A DNA stretch of 32,141 nucleotides from Gammaproteobacteria bacterium. Lineage in GTDB: Bacteria > Pseudomonadota > Gammaproteobacteria > Pseudomonadales > Halieaceae. The notes beneath the pieces were generated by a model. It saw nothing but the letters and a program-made list of their open reading frames with translations. It was not told the origin of the DNA and made no database searches. Position 1 is the first letter of the stretch. Every line of letters starts with the position of its first letter. Location: the NCBI GenBank assembly GCA_030433415.1, contig JAUIMF010000037.1, forward strand, positions 1-32,141, given 5' to 3'. Below are positions 24,297 to 32,097 of the stretch, piece after piece. A program made the translations under genes and the position numbers.

Positions 24297-25751
24297 TCAC
24301 TCATAACGCCGCAGCGGCGGCATACTCAGTCGAATCCCATAAAGCGCTTCAACGGTTTTCTCAGTGGGTCCGTAGATGCGCAGTGTCACCCGAAACGAAT
24401 CCCCGGCGATGCCCGACGTCGGCAACCAATTGGAGACCTTGTCTTCACTAGGTCGACTCGGTTGGACCCAAATGTCCAGCGAACCGTCGTCGTTGTAGAC
24501 CAGATCGCTGCGACTGCCAAGCGAGTAGCGGTCGATGGGATTATGCACGTAGCGAAAGTCCTCCCCGTCGTACATGGTCAAGGACCAGAAGCCCAATTTC
24601 TGGATGTCTGGCGTTGCGCCGGGTGCGAAATGCAAGCGATAGCTCCCGCCAGCGTCCAGTAACGCGTCGTCAGCGTCATAGTATGTGTAAAGGTAGATCG
24701 CCTCTTCTGGGTCGTTACCCATGAGACCAACCAGCGACATCGCCGCGCGCACAGGGTAGTCAAAGACAATATTGTCGGCGTAGCGGCCCACATCCCAGCC
24801 GTTAGGGAATCGCTTGCCGCGGTTGCGACTCAGGTAATCGATCACCATCGGGCCGTCGGCCAGAGCCCGTTCAATGCCTCGTCGGGTATCCGCATCCAGC
24901 TGATCCGGATCAAAGGGCCGGCCAGGGGTCAGGCCCACGCGCCACAGAGAGGCGTTGATCGAGTGGTGGCGCGCCGGTGGCGGATTGATGGATAGCAGGT
25001 CAGCGGCTTCCTTGAAGTATGCGAACGGTCCCTCGTAGGTCGTACGTTCACGAGGCTTCGGTTGCGCGGGGAGCTTGCCGGTGGGGCCGTTGTCCCAATC
25101 CGACAGCGCGGTCAGGGACATCTGATCCTGATACGCGCGAATCGTATCCAGCTCATGGACACCATCCAGCGCAATGCGAATGGCCAGCAGCGCATGAACC
25201 GTGTCCATGTTTACTTTGCGCACGCCCTTCGGCAACGTGCCGTGCCAGTTCGGCCCCACAAAGGCCAGATCGACCGCGTCCCCCCCATTGATGCGTGGGG
25301 AGTACTCATAGGGCTGATTCTCGAAATAGCCATTGGCGATTTGAATGACCGCATAGCGATCCTTGATCTCTGGCATACGCAGAATTATGGGCTCCAGAGA
25401 AAGGTCCAGGAGCACGCCCGTATATACCGTATCGTTGTTGGGGCTGTAGGGCATATCCGTGTCCGCGTCGGCGAGCTGGGACATGTGCCCCAGCCGATTG
25501 ACGGGGGCCATGGGCGCATTGGGCACAGTTTCGGTCAAGCGTTCCCGACGGCGTATTTCGCGATCTGCGATGATCAGCGGAAACGTGTACAGGTACGCCT
25601 GCATGGCCTGGCTGTAGGCCAGCGCCTCACGGGCGGCACCATCTTTTGCACCCATCTCGGCTGCCGTGCCGAGGGCGCTTACCACCAGCATGCAAGCCAT
25701 AAGCAAAGGCGAAGCAAGCCTCGCCAAGACATGTATTGTTGTCTCAATCAT
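24297..25751 (-). CDS. Exported DUF1254/DUF1214 domain protein
   Basis: About 484 residues with a signal peptide (LARLASPLLMACMLVVSALGTAA). The DUF1254 domain is seen in YLYTFPLIIADREIRRRERL, NRLGHMSQLADADTDMPYSPNNDTVYTGVLLDLSLEPIILRMPEIKDRYAVIQIANGYFEN, and the C-terminal DUF1214 domain in YRLHFAPGATPDIQKLGFWSLTMYDGEDF and SDLVYNDDGSLDIWVQPSRPSEDKVSNWLPT. The function of this family is not established; many members are secreted. I use the ATG at 25751, though a TTG at 25760 is also possible. It is 17 bases downstream of the receptor stop, so it is in one operon with it. Confidence 0.9.
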   Translation of the reverse strand: MIETTIHVLARLASPLLMACMLVVSALGTAAEMGAKDGAAREALAYSQAMQAYLYTFPLIIADREIRRRERLTETVPNAPMAPVNRLGHMSQLADADTDMPYSPNNDTVYTGVLLDLSLEPIILRMPEIKDRYAVIQIANGYFENQPYEYSPRINGGDAVDLAFVGPNWHGTLPKGVRKVNMDTVHALLAIRIALDGVHELDTIRAYQDQMSLTALSDWDNGPTGKLPAQPKPRERTTYEGPFAYFKEAADLLSINPPPARHHSINASLWRVGLTPGRPFDPDQLDADTRRGIERALADGPMVIDYLSRNRGKRFPNGWDVGRYADNIVFDYPVRAAMSLVGLMGNDPEEAIYLYTYYDADDALLDAGGSYRLHFAPGATPDIQKLGFWSLTMYDGEDFRYVHNPIDRYSLGSRSDLVYNDDGSLDIWVQPSRPSEDKVSNWLPTSGIAGDSFRVTLRIYGPTEKTVEALYGIRLSMPPLRRYE

Positions 25752-25768
25752 GAGTCTCAAAGCTCCCT

Positions 25769-28141
25769 TTAGAAGTAAGCGGCGATGCTGGCGCCGATCG
25801 TGCGGGGAGCACCGGGGTTGCAGCGCGTGAGGGAGCCGCCCGTTGTCGGCTCACGTACACCCAGGGGGCCGGCGAACGGCTGGTAGAAGCGCACGGCGCA
25901 GTAGCCCTCGTCGGTCAGGTTGTCACCGAACAGGGCCAGTTCCCAGGTACTGCTGGGCGAAGTGAAGGTGACCCGCGCCGAAGTGAGCACGTAGCCATCT
26001 TCAAGGGTCTGGTCGTTGTTGTCGATGGCGCCGCCAACGTATTGCTCACCGATGTAGTTCAGGGCCAGATTACCGCGCCAACGCCAGTCACCGAGTTCGC
26101 CCTCGAGATTGGCTCGCAGGTTACCGGTCCACTCGGGCGCAAAGTGATTGACGCCACCCGTAAGATCCTGCACCCCGCGGTCACCGCCCACGGGACCGCA
26201 GCCGGGGATATCGGGACTGCTGGCGTTACAGCCCGGTAGCGCCTGGGCACCCTCAAAATCCGTGAACTCGGAATCGAGGTAGGCAAGTCCACCCGCGATG
26301 GTCAGCATGTTACTGGCGGCCCAGTTGAAGTCCACTTCGACGCCCTGGTGGCGCAGTTCGCCAGCATTTCGTGTTGCAAACGTGACGCCGTCAAAGCTGC
26401 GCGCTTGGAAGTCTTCGAGTTCGGTGCGATACAGGGTGATCGAGGCATCTACACGACTGTCAAAGAACCGCCCTTTAACACCCAATTCGTAGTTTATAGC
26501 CTCCTCGGAGCCAAAGCTGCGATCAGCGGCGTCACGGGGCACGCGACCTCCTCCCGAATCAAATCCCCCGGATTTATAGCCGGTGGAGATCGAAGCAAAC
26601 CACAGCAGATCGTCCGCTGGGGTGTAGTTCAGACCCAGGCGATAGGTGGGGTTGCTGTCGGAAAAGTCCAGATCCGTGTCTTCGGGGCCGCGCAGGAAGA
26701 GCGCTACAAAGGTGTTTTCGGTCTCCTGCAGGAAGCGGCCAGTGCGTTCATCGTCCGTATAGCGCGCACCGAACTGAACGGCCAGACTATCGGTTAGAAA
26801 GTAATCGGCCTGGAAATAGCCAGCCATACTTTCGGAGGTCTGGGAGAAGTTCAGATTCGAGGCCCCCTCAAGGGGACCGGCGGCGCACAGGGGGCGCAGG
26901 GGGGCAGGTGCGAAACCGCCACAGAAAACCGGGCTGACCGACAGTGATTCCGTAAGGCCGGCGTCTTCCTCGTAGTAATACAGTCCCGCGACGTAGTTCA
27001 GGCGTCCGTCCATCAGGTCATCGGGCGATATCAGGCGTAACTCCTGCGACCAGCTTTCGCTGCTCAGCCCCGAGGTGCGACCGACCAGCGGCAGCGTGAG
27101 GAACAGGATGTCGTCATCTTCCTGCTCGTTCTCATAATCGCGATAGCCACTGATCAGGCTCAGCGTGTAGCCGTTGTCGAGCTCCCAGGACAGGTCACTA
27201 CTGATGCCCCACTGCTCATCCTGCAAATCGCCGCCGACCACGTGGCGGATACGAAAATCCGTGGGATTGCGCAGCTCCGGCAGATTTTGCGGGCCGCCGA
27301 GGGCCGCGGTGAGATTGGCCAGTCCAGCCGGAGACAATGTGCTCCCCATGGCCTCGTTGGCGTTCTGACCATCGCCGGACACCTCGGCGGCGTCCACGCG
27401 CACGGTCCAGCTCAGACCGTTACTAAAGGTCAAGTCTGCCGTGCCGCGAACGCTCCAGGAGTCCTGTTCCCCAAAATTGCTGCCATCGGGCGTGAACGTG
27501 CCGTAGCCGTCCCGGGACTGGGTCTGAGCGGCCAAGCGGAACGCCGCAGTATCATTGGCGACCACGTTGCCGACCACTTCGGCCAGCGTATGGCTGAAGT
27601 TTCCAGCCTCAAGGCGGCCCTGCAGGGTGTTTTCCTGGTCGGGGCGGGCCGAGTTCAGAATAATGCCGCCGGCGGTGGTGTTACGCCCGAACAGTGTGCC
27701 CTGGGGGCCGCGTACGACTTCGACACTGGCGATATCCAGGAAGCTGGAGTACAGCGCCGAAGGCCGTGCGACATACACACCGTCGAGGAACACCGCGATG
27801 CTCTGATCCACCGCCGTGTTACCAGCAGTGCCGATGCCGCGCATGACAAAGCGGGTGTTCGCCACGGTCGAACCACGGGCCGCGTAGAAGTTGGGGACCA
27901 GACGCTGCAGTTCCAGGGCGTTTTCAACCCCATTCTGCTGCAGGTCATCGCCGGATACCGACACGATCGACAGTGGCACCTCCAGAATGCTCTGTTCGCG
28001 CTTCTGCGCCGTGACGATGACTTCCTCGATCATGGCCTGGGACGGCGCGTCCTGTGCGATGGCGGGAACGCTGGCAATACCGGGCAGGCTTATGGCGGCA
28101 AGCGCCAGAACGAGTCGTTTCTTTTGCAGGCTGTCGTGCAT
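25769..28141 (-). CDS. TonB-dependent outer-membrane receptor (second)
   Basis: 790 residues from MHDSLQKKRLVLALAAISLPGIASVPAIAQ, a signal peptide. The plug has MIEEVIVTAQKREQSILEVPLSIVSVSG, NTRFVMRGIGTAGNT, IAVFLDGVYVARPS and IASVEVVRGPQGTLFGRNTTAGGIILNSARP; the C-terminus ends in GASIAAYF, with the terminal Phe of barrel proteins. GAGGAG precedes the ATG at 28141; the longer reading adds 28 codons without signal-peptide character. It lies between two genes for exported proteins on the same strand, so all three are likely one uptake unit. It is clearly different in sequence from the receptor at 13496. The substrate is unknown. Confidence 0.92.
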   Translation of the reverse strand: MHDSLQKKRLVLALAAISLPGIASVPAIAQDAPSQAMIEEVIVTAQKREQSILEVPLSIVSVSGDDLQQNGVENALELQRLVPNFYAARGSTVANTRFVMRGIGTAGNTAVDQSIAVFLDGVYVARPSALYSSFLDIASVEVVRGPQGTLFGRNTTAGGIILNSARPDQENTLQGRLEAGNFSHTLAEVVGNVVANDTAAFRLAAQTQSRDGYGTFTPDGSNFGEQDSWSVRGTADLTFSNGLSWTVRVDAAEVSGDGQNANEAMGSTLSPAGLANLTAALGGPQNLPELRNPTDFRIRHVVGGDLQDEQWGISSDLSWELDNGYTLSLISGYRDYENEQEDDDILFLTLPLVGRTSGLSSESWSQELRLISPDDLMDGRLNYVAGLYYYEEDAGLTESLSVSPVFCGGFAPAPLRPLCAAGPLEGASNLNFSQTSESMAGYFQADYFLTDSLAVQFGARYTDDERTGRFLQETENTFVALFLRGPEDTDLDFSDSNPTYRLGLNYTPADDLLWFASISTGYKSGGFDSGGGRVPRDAADRSFGSEEAINYELGVKGRFFDSRVDASITLYRTELEDFQARSFDGVTFATRNAGELRHQGVEVDFNWAASNMLTIAGGLAYLDSEFTDFEGAQALPGCNASSPDIPGCGPVGGDRGVQDLTGGVNHFAPEWTGNLRANLEGELGDWRWRGNLALNYIGEQYVGGAIDNNDQTLEDGYVLTSARVTFTSPSSTWELALFGDNLTDEGYCAVRFYQPFAGPLGVREPTTGGSLTRCNPGAPRTIGASIAAYF

Positions 28142-28221
28142 GGGTGGTCTCCTCGCAGGGGTTATGTTGTTGGGTCGAGGCCTTGATATTTTGGCTTTAG
28201 GGATGGTCGCGAGCCTGGGGT

Positions 28222-29637
28222 TCACGAACCGAGGCAGGGGAAGAAAGCTTCCACCTGATTGGTTTGCAGATAAGCGGTTTTCGGCATGTACTCACCGAGT
28301 GTTGCTTCCATCTGGTCCTGGCTATCGATGCGATCGATGGAGTGCAGAAAATCCTCAGCCGGAAGCATGTGCCGCAGCTGAACGACCGTCACATCCTCAT
28401 CGAACATGCCGTCGCCGTCCGGGGCCATGGGAAGCCAACCGATACCGCAGGCCGTATGCGCATTGCGCGGTCGGTCCTCGGCGCGGCTCACCACTACCGT
28501 GAAGTAGCCGCGTGGATCACGGGGTAACTCCTCGTCGTACAGGCAGTCATTCACCCGCGTGTTCACAAAGCTCTGGTTGGCGCAAACCGACCAGTAGCGC
28601 AGTTCGCCATCAGTCATGTCGCTTTCGCCACCGACCGTGGCGGGCGTGGTGGGCGCTTTGGCGCGGATGAGGAAGACCGGTCCGTGACGGCGATTAACAA
28701 TGGTGCGAATGTAGTGATTGTCCGGGTTGGGGTAAAAGCCGCCCTCGGAGCGCCGGGCATTCTCGTTGATCTCACCCGTGTAGATACCCAGCAGGCTGGT
28801 TCGATCAAGTTGGATGTGCCAGGTTGCAGGATTTTGCGCTGGCCAGGTGTCCGGGCGATCCGGTTGATTAATCAGATCCCTATAGACAGCAGCGCTGATA
28901 CCTGCAGCATCGGGTGCCAGGGCCGCGGGCTGACGCGTGCGAAGAGCACTGCAGGCCTCCTTGCCACGCAGAGTTTCTCCGCTCTCAAGATGTAGCACCG
29001 GCGTGGGGAGTGACGCGCCGCCGTCGGGCTCTGTGCCCCGGTCGGGCAGATAAATGCGGTACAGGATCGCCTGCTGCTTACCCTTACCATAGTAGGGAGC
29101 GTGAATCTCGTTGTAGTCACCGCCCGACTGGCGAGATCCGACGGCGCGTTGCGCCTCGGGTGCCGTGGGTAATACCTCAACCCGGTAGCTGCGCTGGGTC
29201 GCTGTACGTGCTGCGCCGACCTCGTACGGGTTGGGACCTTCGTCCGGTCGAATCAAAAAGTCGGGCAGTGATTCCTGTGGGCGGCCCCGCTCATCGTAAG
29301 ACACAAATGACATGTAGCGACTGTGGGGGTACTCACCGAGTAGTTCCAGTCGCGCGCCCTCGGGTATCGTGAATACCCCGGCCCAGTAGTAGACATTAGC
29401 GTCGGGGTAGGCGAGGTTGATGTAAGGGTCGGCGCTGAATGGACCGCGCAGCCAGAAACAGTCCCGAGGCCCAGGTATACCCAGTTGCCGGTCGCTATCG
29501 AAGGAGGCTGCCGCGACGCCCTGGGCGAGGACAAGAGTGAGCAGACCGACCCATAGCACAAACAGGCTGACGCGATGGTCCGTGCAGGCAAACAAGGTCC
29601 CGGAGTCATTGCATTTGGTTTTGAGCATGGCGCGCAT
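28222..29637 (-). CDS. Exported protein of unknown function, in operon with receptor and DUF1254 protein
   Basis: 471 residues with a late N-terminal hydrophobic segment (VSLFVLWVGLLTLVLAQGVAAA, about 23-45) that looks like a signal peptide with a long n-region. The mature part is rich in aromatics, with CFWLRGPFSADPYINLAYPDANVYYWAGVFTIPEGARLELLGEYPHSRYMSFVSYD, and later RYWSVCANQSFVNTRVNDCLYDEELP and CGIGWLPM. Several cysteines are spaced for disulfides, consistent with the periplasm. I recognise no named domain, though the ARLELLGEYPHSRYMSFVSYD style recalls DUF1254/DUF1214-like beta proteins. A second ATG at 29628 has better ribosome-binding-site spacing (AGGGA) than the one at 29637. Confidence 0.82.
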   Translation of the reverse strand: MRAMLKTKCNDSGTLFACTDHRVSLFVLWVGLLTLVLAQGVAAASFDSDRQLGIPGPRDCFWLRGPFSADPYINLAYPDANVYYWAGVFTIPEGARLELLGEYPHSRYMSFVSYDERGRPQESLPDFLIRPDEGPNPYEVGAARTATQRSYRVEVLPTAPEAQRAVGSRQSGGDYNEIHAPYYGKGKQQAILYRIYLPDRGTEPDGGASLPTPVLHLESGETLRGKEACSALRTRQPAALAPDAAGISAAVYRDLINQPDRPDTWPAQNPATWHIQLDRTSLLGIYTGEINENARRSEGGFYPNPDNHYIRTIVNRRHGPVFLIRAKAPTTPATVGGESDMTDGELRYWSVCANQSFVNTRVNDCLYDEELPRDPRGYFTVVVSRAEDRPRNAHTACGIGWLPMAPDGDGMFDEDVTVVQLRHMLPAEDFLHSIDRIDSQDQMEATLGEYMPKTAYLQTNQVEAFFPCLGS

Positions 29638-29694
29638 GTTCCCTGGTGTTATTCGGTTTATGCGCGGATTCTGGGTCCTTGCCAGATTTCAGTC

Positions 29695-29710
29695 TGCTAA
29701 CTGTTTAGCA
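29695..29710. promoter_or_regulatory. Inverted repeat TGCTAA-CTGT-TTAGCA, candidate operator
   Basis: A perfect 6-bp inverted repeat with a 4-base spacer lies 58 bases upstream of the minus-strand operon start at 29637. The position fits an operator for the exported protein, receptor and DUF1254 operon. The binding protein is unknown; the Crp/Fnr-like regulator encoded at 23556 is one possibility, though the site differs from the Crp consensus TGTGA-N6-TCACA. Confidence 0.4.
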
Positions 29711-30069
29711 ATGTGGGTGCCAGATACCTCTGGTCGCTCGAAATCGACTGGTCGGCCGCTACACGGATACTGCTACAGAGATAAAGCCGCGTGTCATAGA
29801 GATCAGCATAGCGCCATGACTGAAGCGTACCGGAAACGCCAGAAGCTCTCGGGTTTTGTTCGGAGAATCCGCACAGCGGCGTTAGTGTTGCCTAGACTTC
29901 TGACCCTGAAAGTAAACGATGTTGATTTACATCGAATACTGATCTTGTCCTGAGCATTCTCTACACGTGGATCTGATCCCGCCTAAGCGACTACGGCAGA
30001 ATTCGGGCTTAGCGATTCGCCCGCATCCGCCCTGAGACCTGCCGCGATGAACGCCAGGCACCATCATGA

Positions 30070-30186
30070 TGCCTTAACTGGGATCTGCGCACAGGCGATC
30101 TCCTGGACCTGGAATGGACGAATGTCGCAGGTATACACCCGGTATTCCCAATCGAATTTAGTGAGCATCGATGTCTCAACCACTGA
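30070..30186 (+). pseudogene. Possible tyrosine-recombinase (integrase) fragment
   Basis: A 38-codon open stretch reads CLNWDLRTGDLLDLEWTNVA and then GIHPVFPIEFSEHRCLNH before a stop. The part LRTGDLLDLEWTNV resembles the first catalytic-Arg region of tyrosine recombinases (TGLRxGELLxLxWxDV), where the catalytic Arg lies in the LR. There is no start codon and no other integrase motif nearby, so if real it is a relic. The match is short and could be chance. Confidence 0.3.
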
Positions 30187-30234
30187 TTGGGGATCCACAA
30201 GTCTGCCCGCTCGACTGAGCACACCCAGTAAACG

Positions 30235-30259
30235 AAAAAGGCCCCACCTGTCGGTGGAG
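30235..30259 (-). terminator. Rho-independent terminator on the minus strand (orphan)
   Basis: On the minus strand, CTCCACC-GACA-GGTGGGG forms a 7-bp stem (one wobble) followed by CC and five T residues. This is a good intrinsic terminator, but no gene on the minus strand precedes it up to the toxin start region. It may belong to a lost gene or to a small RNA from the 30260-30390 region. Confidence 0.6.
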
Positions 30260-30385
30260 CGACAAAACCCGAGCCGATCAGACACGAATGGCACGAGGTT
30301 TCGTCTGCCTACTCTCCCGACCCAGCAATGCCCCCAACCTAGCTCCGGGGTCAGTCAAGCGGCCTCACAAGGAAATTGAATTTAG

Positions 30386-30400
30386 TACGGCAATGCCGTA
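30386..30400. promoter_or_regulatory. Palindrome TACGGC-AAT-GCCGTA overlapping the toxin start codon
   Basis: A perfect 6-bp inverted repeat with a 3-base centre. The toxin ATG (30393-30395) lies inside it. Such palindromes are typical operators for HigBA/RelBE pairs, bound by the antitoxin or the complex. The overlap with the start codon means that binding would also block translation initiation if the start is right. Confidence 0.55.
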
Positions 30401-30725
30401 CCTTCTAGCAATATATACCGTTATCGAAACACCGATCTATTCCGCCAAAGTAGTTGGGATTCTAGCCGCGGATGAAAGAGATGCGGTCGCTGCTTTCATT
30501 TCGGAATTCCCAGAAGCAGGTAAAGTGGTTCGCGGATCAAGCGGGGTAAGAAAAATGCGTTGGGCTCGTCCAGGTAGAGGTAAGAGTGGTGGAGCCAGAA
30601 TCATTTACTACAACCGACTAAAGAACGGTGAGATTTGGTTGCTTACGATCTATGCGAAAGGAGACCGAGCAACAATTCCCGCCCATGAATTGAAGCAAAT
30701 CAAGGAGGCGATAGAAGGTGACTAA
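30393..30725 (+). CDS. RelE/HigB-type toxin (COG4737-like)
   Basis: 110 residues: YTVIETPIYSAKVVGILAADERDAVAAFISEFPEAGKVVRGSSGVRKMRWARPGRGKSGGARIIYYNRLKNGEIWLLTIYAKGDRATI. The run GSSGVRKMRWARPGRGKSGGARIIYY with the following LLTIYAKG is characteristic of HigB/RelE-like ribosome-dependent mRNA interferases. The basic residues (Arg and Lys in VRKMRWARPGRGK) would bind RNA. The ATG at 30393 lies in a palindrome without a clear ribosome-binding site; a longer reading from 30288 has no family support. It overlaps the antitoxin gene by 8 bases. Codon and base use are AT-richer than upstream genes, suggesting horizontal acquisition. Confidence 0.9.
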   Translation: MPYLLAIYTVIETPIYSAKVVGILAADERDAVAAFISEFPEAGKVVRGSSGVRKMRWARPGRGKSGGARIIYYNRLKNGEIWLLTIYAKGDRATIPAHELKQIKEAIEGD

Positions 30726-31005
30726 AAAGAGCAAGATGTCTGAAGGAGGGGCGGAGCTTCTGAAGGCCGTCCAACAAATGAAAGCTCGGAAGAAAGGCCG
30801 CGTTTACACGACCGAGCAGTTGCTAGCGATTTCAGCGCGCCAATCCGTAAACCGAACACAAAAGGAGTTCGCACGTTTGCTAAATGTATCAGTCGATTCC
30901 GTTCAGGACTGGGAACAAGGTCGACGGACGCCGCGAGGGGCAGCGCGAACCCTACTTCGCGTAGTTCACGAGCATCCTGAAGTGCTTGAGGAGCTTGCTG
31001 GGTAA
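30718..31005 (+). CDS. HigA-like XRE antitoxin
   Basis: 95 residues with an HTH (about 50-80): RTQKEFARLLNVSVDSVQDWEQGRRTPRGAARTLLRVVHEHPEVLEEL. This is the standard HigA/NadS pattern for antitoxins placed downstream of a RelE/HigB toxin. It starts with GTG at 30718, inside the toxin gene, with AAGGAGG at 30701-30707; the internal ATG at 30736 is the alternative. It neutralises the toxin and, with it, represses the operon. It is followed by a clear terminator. Confidence 0.9.
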   Translation: MTKKSKMSEGGAELLKAVQQMKARKKGRVYTTEQLLAISARQSVNRTQKEFARLLNVSVDSVQDWEQGRRTPRGAARTLLRVVHEHPEVLEELAG

Positions 31006-31058
31006 GTCCCGAGAGCGGAGCCCACTACCGTTGGCACTACCACTACCCCAGAACGACG

Positions 31059-31081
31059 AGACCCCGCGTGGTGCGGGGTCT
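31059..31081. terminator. Terminator hairpin after the toxin-antitoxin pair
   Basis: The arms AGACCCCGC and GCGGGGTCT form a 9-bp GC-rich stem with a 5-base loop (GTGGT). On the plus strand only TTGT follows, because the insertion sequence begins at the next base, so the original T-tract may have been cut off. It may also act for the minus-strand transposase transcript. Confidence 0.6.
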
Positions 31082-31108
31082 TGTAGGGTCTCAGGACCCT
31101 GGTGACAC
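31082..31108. repeat. IS481 left terminal inverted repeat
   Basis: It starts TGTAGGGTCTC and ends GTGACAC; the transposase stop codon (31091-31093) lies inside it. The partner is at 32071-32097. Confidence 0.65.
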
Positions 31109-32029
31109 TTCAGCTCGTGTTTTTTCCACTAATCGTTCGTACGGGGTCTGACCGTTCAGGGCCCCGTGAGGCCGATCATAGTTGTAGTAGTCCTCCCATT
31201 CACGCAGTTTCTTGTTGAACAGGTGGATATCGGTCGAGATGCCGCCCTGGTCGATCAGCTGGTAGAACTCCTCATCATCAATTCGATGTGATCGTTCCAC
31301 TTTGCCGTTGAGTCGTGGTGTCCGTGGCCTGATGTAGACATGTTGGATGTCCAGCGATTCGGCATGCCAATGGAATTGAGATTGGAACTCAGCGCCGTTG
31401 TCCGTCTGTAGGACGTGGATACGAAATGGGAGTCGATCACGGACGTCGTTCAGGAACTGAATGGCGGTCTTCTGGTTGCAGGCATCGTAGATCTTCAGAA
31501 TCCGAATGCGCGTGCAGTCGTCGATAGCAGTGAACTGATAGAGGCGCTTTCTAGAGCCAGGGATGCGCTCCAGGAACTTCACATCCATCTGTATACGATG
31601 GCCCGGGCGCGCCTTCTCATAACGCTTCCAGCGCTTGCTGTGCGCTTTGTGCTTCTGATTTGCGGGCAACCGGCCCATGCCATGCCGCTCAAGAATTCTA
31701 TGCACGGTGGATACCGCTATCGATATCTGATGGTATCGCTGCAGGTAAGCTGCGATCCTTCCAGCACCAAAGTGATAGTTCTGTCGCAGATAGACGATCT
31801 TCTCAACAACCGCTGGTTTGGTGGCATTGGGGGAAGTCTGGGGAGCGCGCGAGCGGTCGGCTAAACCCGCTGCGCCATGTTCTTCATAGCGACGCTTCCA
31901 GCGATAGAAGGCCGTTCGGGAAATGCCAAAGTATCGACAGGTTCTCGCTACCTGCCGAGGTTCATCTTTGGCCCAGTTGAGGATCTTGAGGCGCCAGGCG
32001 ACGATCCTGGCTTGTTCTGCTTTGGTCAT
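31091..32029 (-). CDS. IS481-family transposase
   Basis: 312 residues, one uninterrupted frame. The N-terminal HTH domains contain RQVARTCRYFGISRTAFYRWKRRYEEHGAAGLADRSRAP. The rve integrase core has the DDE triad: Asp in IQMDVKFLE, Asp in LQTDNGAEFQSQF, and Glu in PRLNGKVERSHRIDDEEFY. The C-terminal WEDYYNYDRPHGALNGQTPYERL is typical. A single ORF with this order identifies IS481 rather than the frameshifting IS3 family. The ATG at 32029 is preceded by GGAAG. It appears intact and therefore potentially active. Confidence 0.95.
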   Translation of the reverse strand: MTKAEQARIVAWRLKILNWAKDEPRQVARTCRYFGISRTAFYRWKRRYEEHGAAGLADRSRAPQTSPNATKPAVVEKIVYLRQNYHFGAGRIAAYLQRYHQISIAVSTVHRILERHGMGRLPANQKHKAHSKRWKRYEKARPGHRIQMDVKFLERIPGSRKRLYQFTAIDDCTRIRILKIYDACNQKTAIQFLNDVRDRLPFRIHVLQTDNGAEFQSQFHWHAESLDIQHVYIRPRTPRLNGKVERSHRIDDEEFYQLIDQGGISTDIHLFNKKLREWEDYYNYDRPHGALNGQTPYERLVEKTRAEVSPGS

Positions 32030-32070
32030 TTAGCTTCCTTCTCCGAGTCACCTTGAGATGAAAGCTGAAT

Positions 32071-32097
32071 GTGTCACGCATGTGATGAGAATTCACA
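32071..32097. repeat. IS481 right terminal inverted repeat
   Basis: On the minus strand it starts TGTGAATTCTC and ends GTGACAC. It lies about 40 bases upstream of the transposase ATG. The last 44 bases of the window beyond it (32098-32141) hold nothing recognisable. Confidence 0.65.

Larger units (their letters stand above)
29638..30392. other. 755-bp gene-poor stretch
   Basis: No convincing complete gene or RNA gene is seen here. It holds a perfect inverted repeat at 29695-29710, a possible integrase fragment at 30070-30186, an orphan terminator at 30235-30259 and the start of the toxin operator at 30386. The rest shows scattered stops in all frames. Together with the adjacent toxin-antitoxin pair and IS, this looks like scarred accessory DNA. 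Confidence 0.5.
31082..32097 (-). mobile_element. IS481-family insertion sequence, complete (about 1016 bp)
   Basis: A single transposase gene lies between imperfect terminal inverted repeats. The left end (31082-31108) reads TGTAGGGTCTCAGG...GTGACAC and the right end (32071-32097, reverse strand) reads TGTGAATTCTCATC...GTGACAC; 17 of 27 positions match, and both continue into (A)TTCAGCT. Both start with TGT as usual for IS481 elements. No target-site duplication is obvious (GTCT on the left, GTAA on the right). The left end abuts the terminator stem of the toxin-antitoxin operon. Confidence 0.75.

Noticed and set aside
27242..28186. 314-codon plus-strand frame opposite the second TonB receptor
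   Set aside because: It mirrors the GC-rich receptor coding strand; the receptor has a signal peptide, plug and barrel, while this frame has no recognisable pattern.
30300..30345. Short similarity of the minus strand to the 3' end of 5S rRNA (GAGAGTAGG)
   Set aside because: Only 9 bases match and neither the rest of the 5S sequence nor its helices are present.
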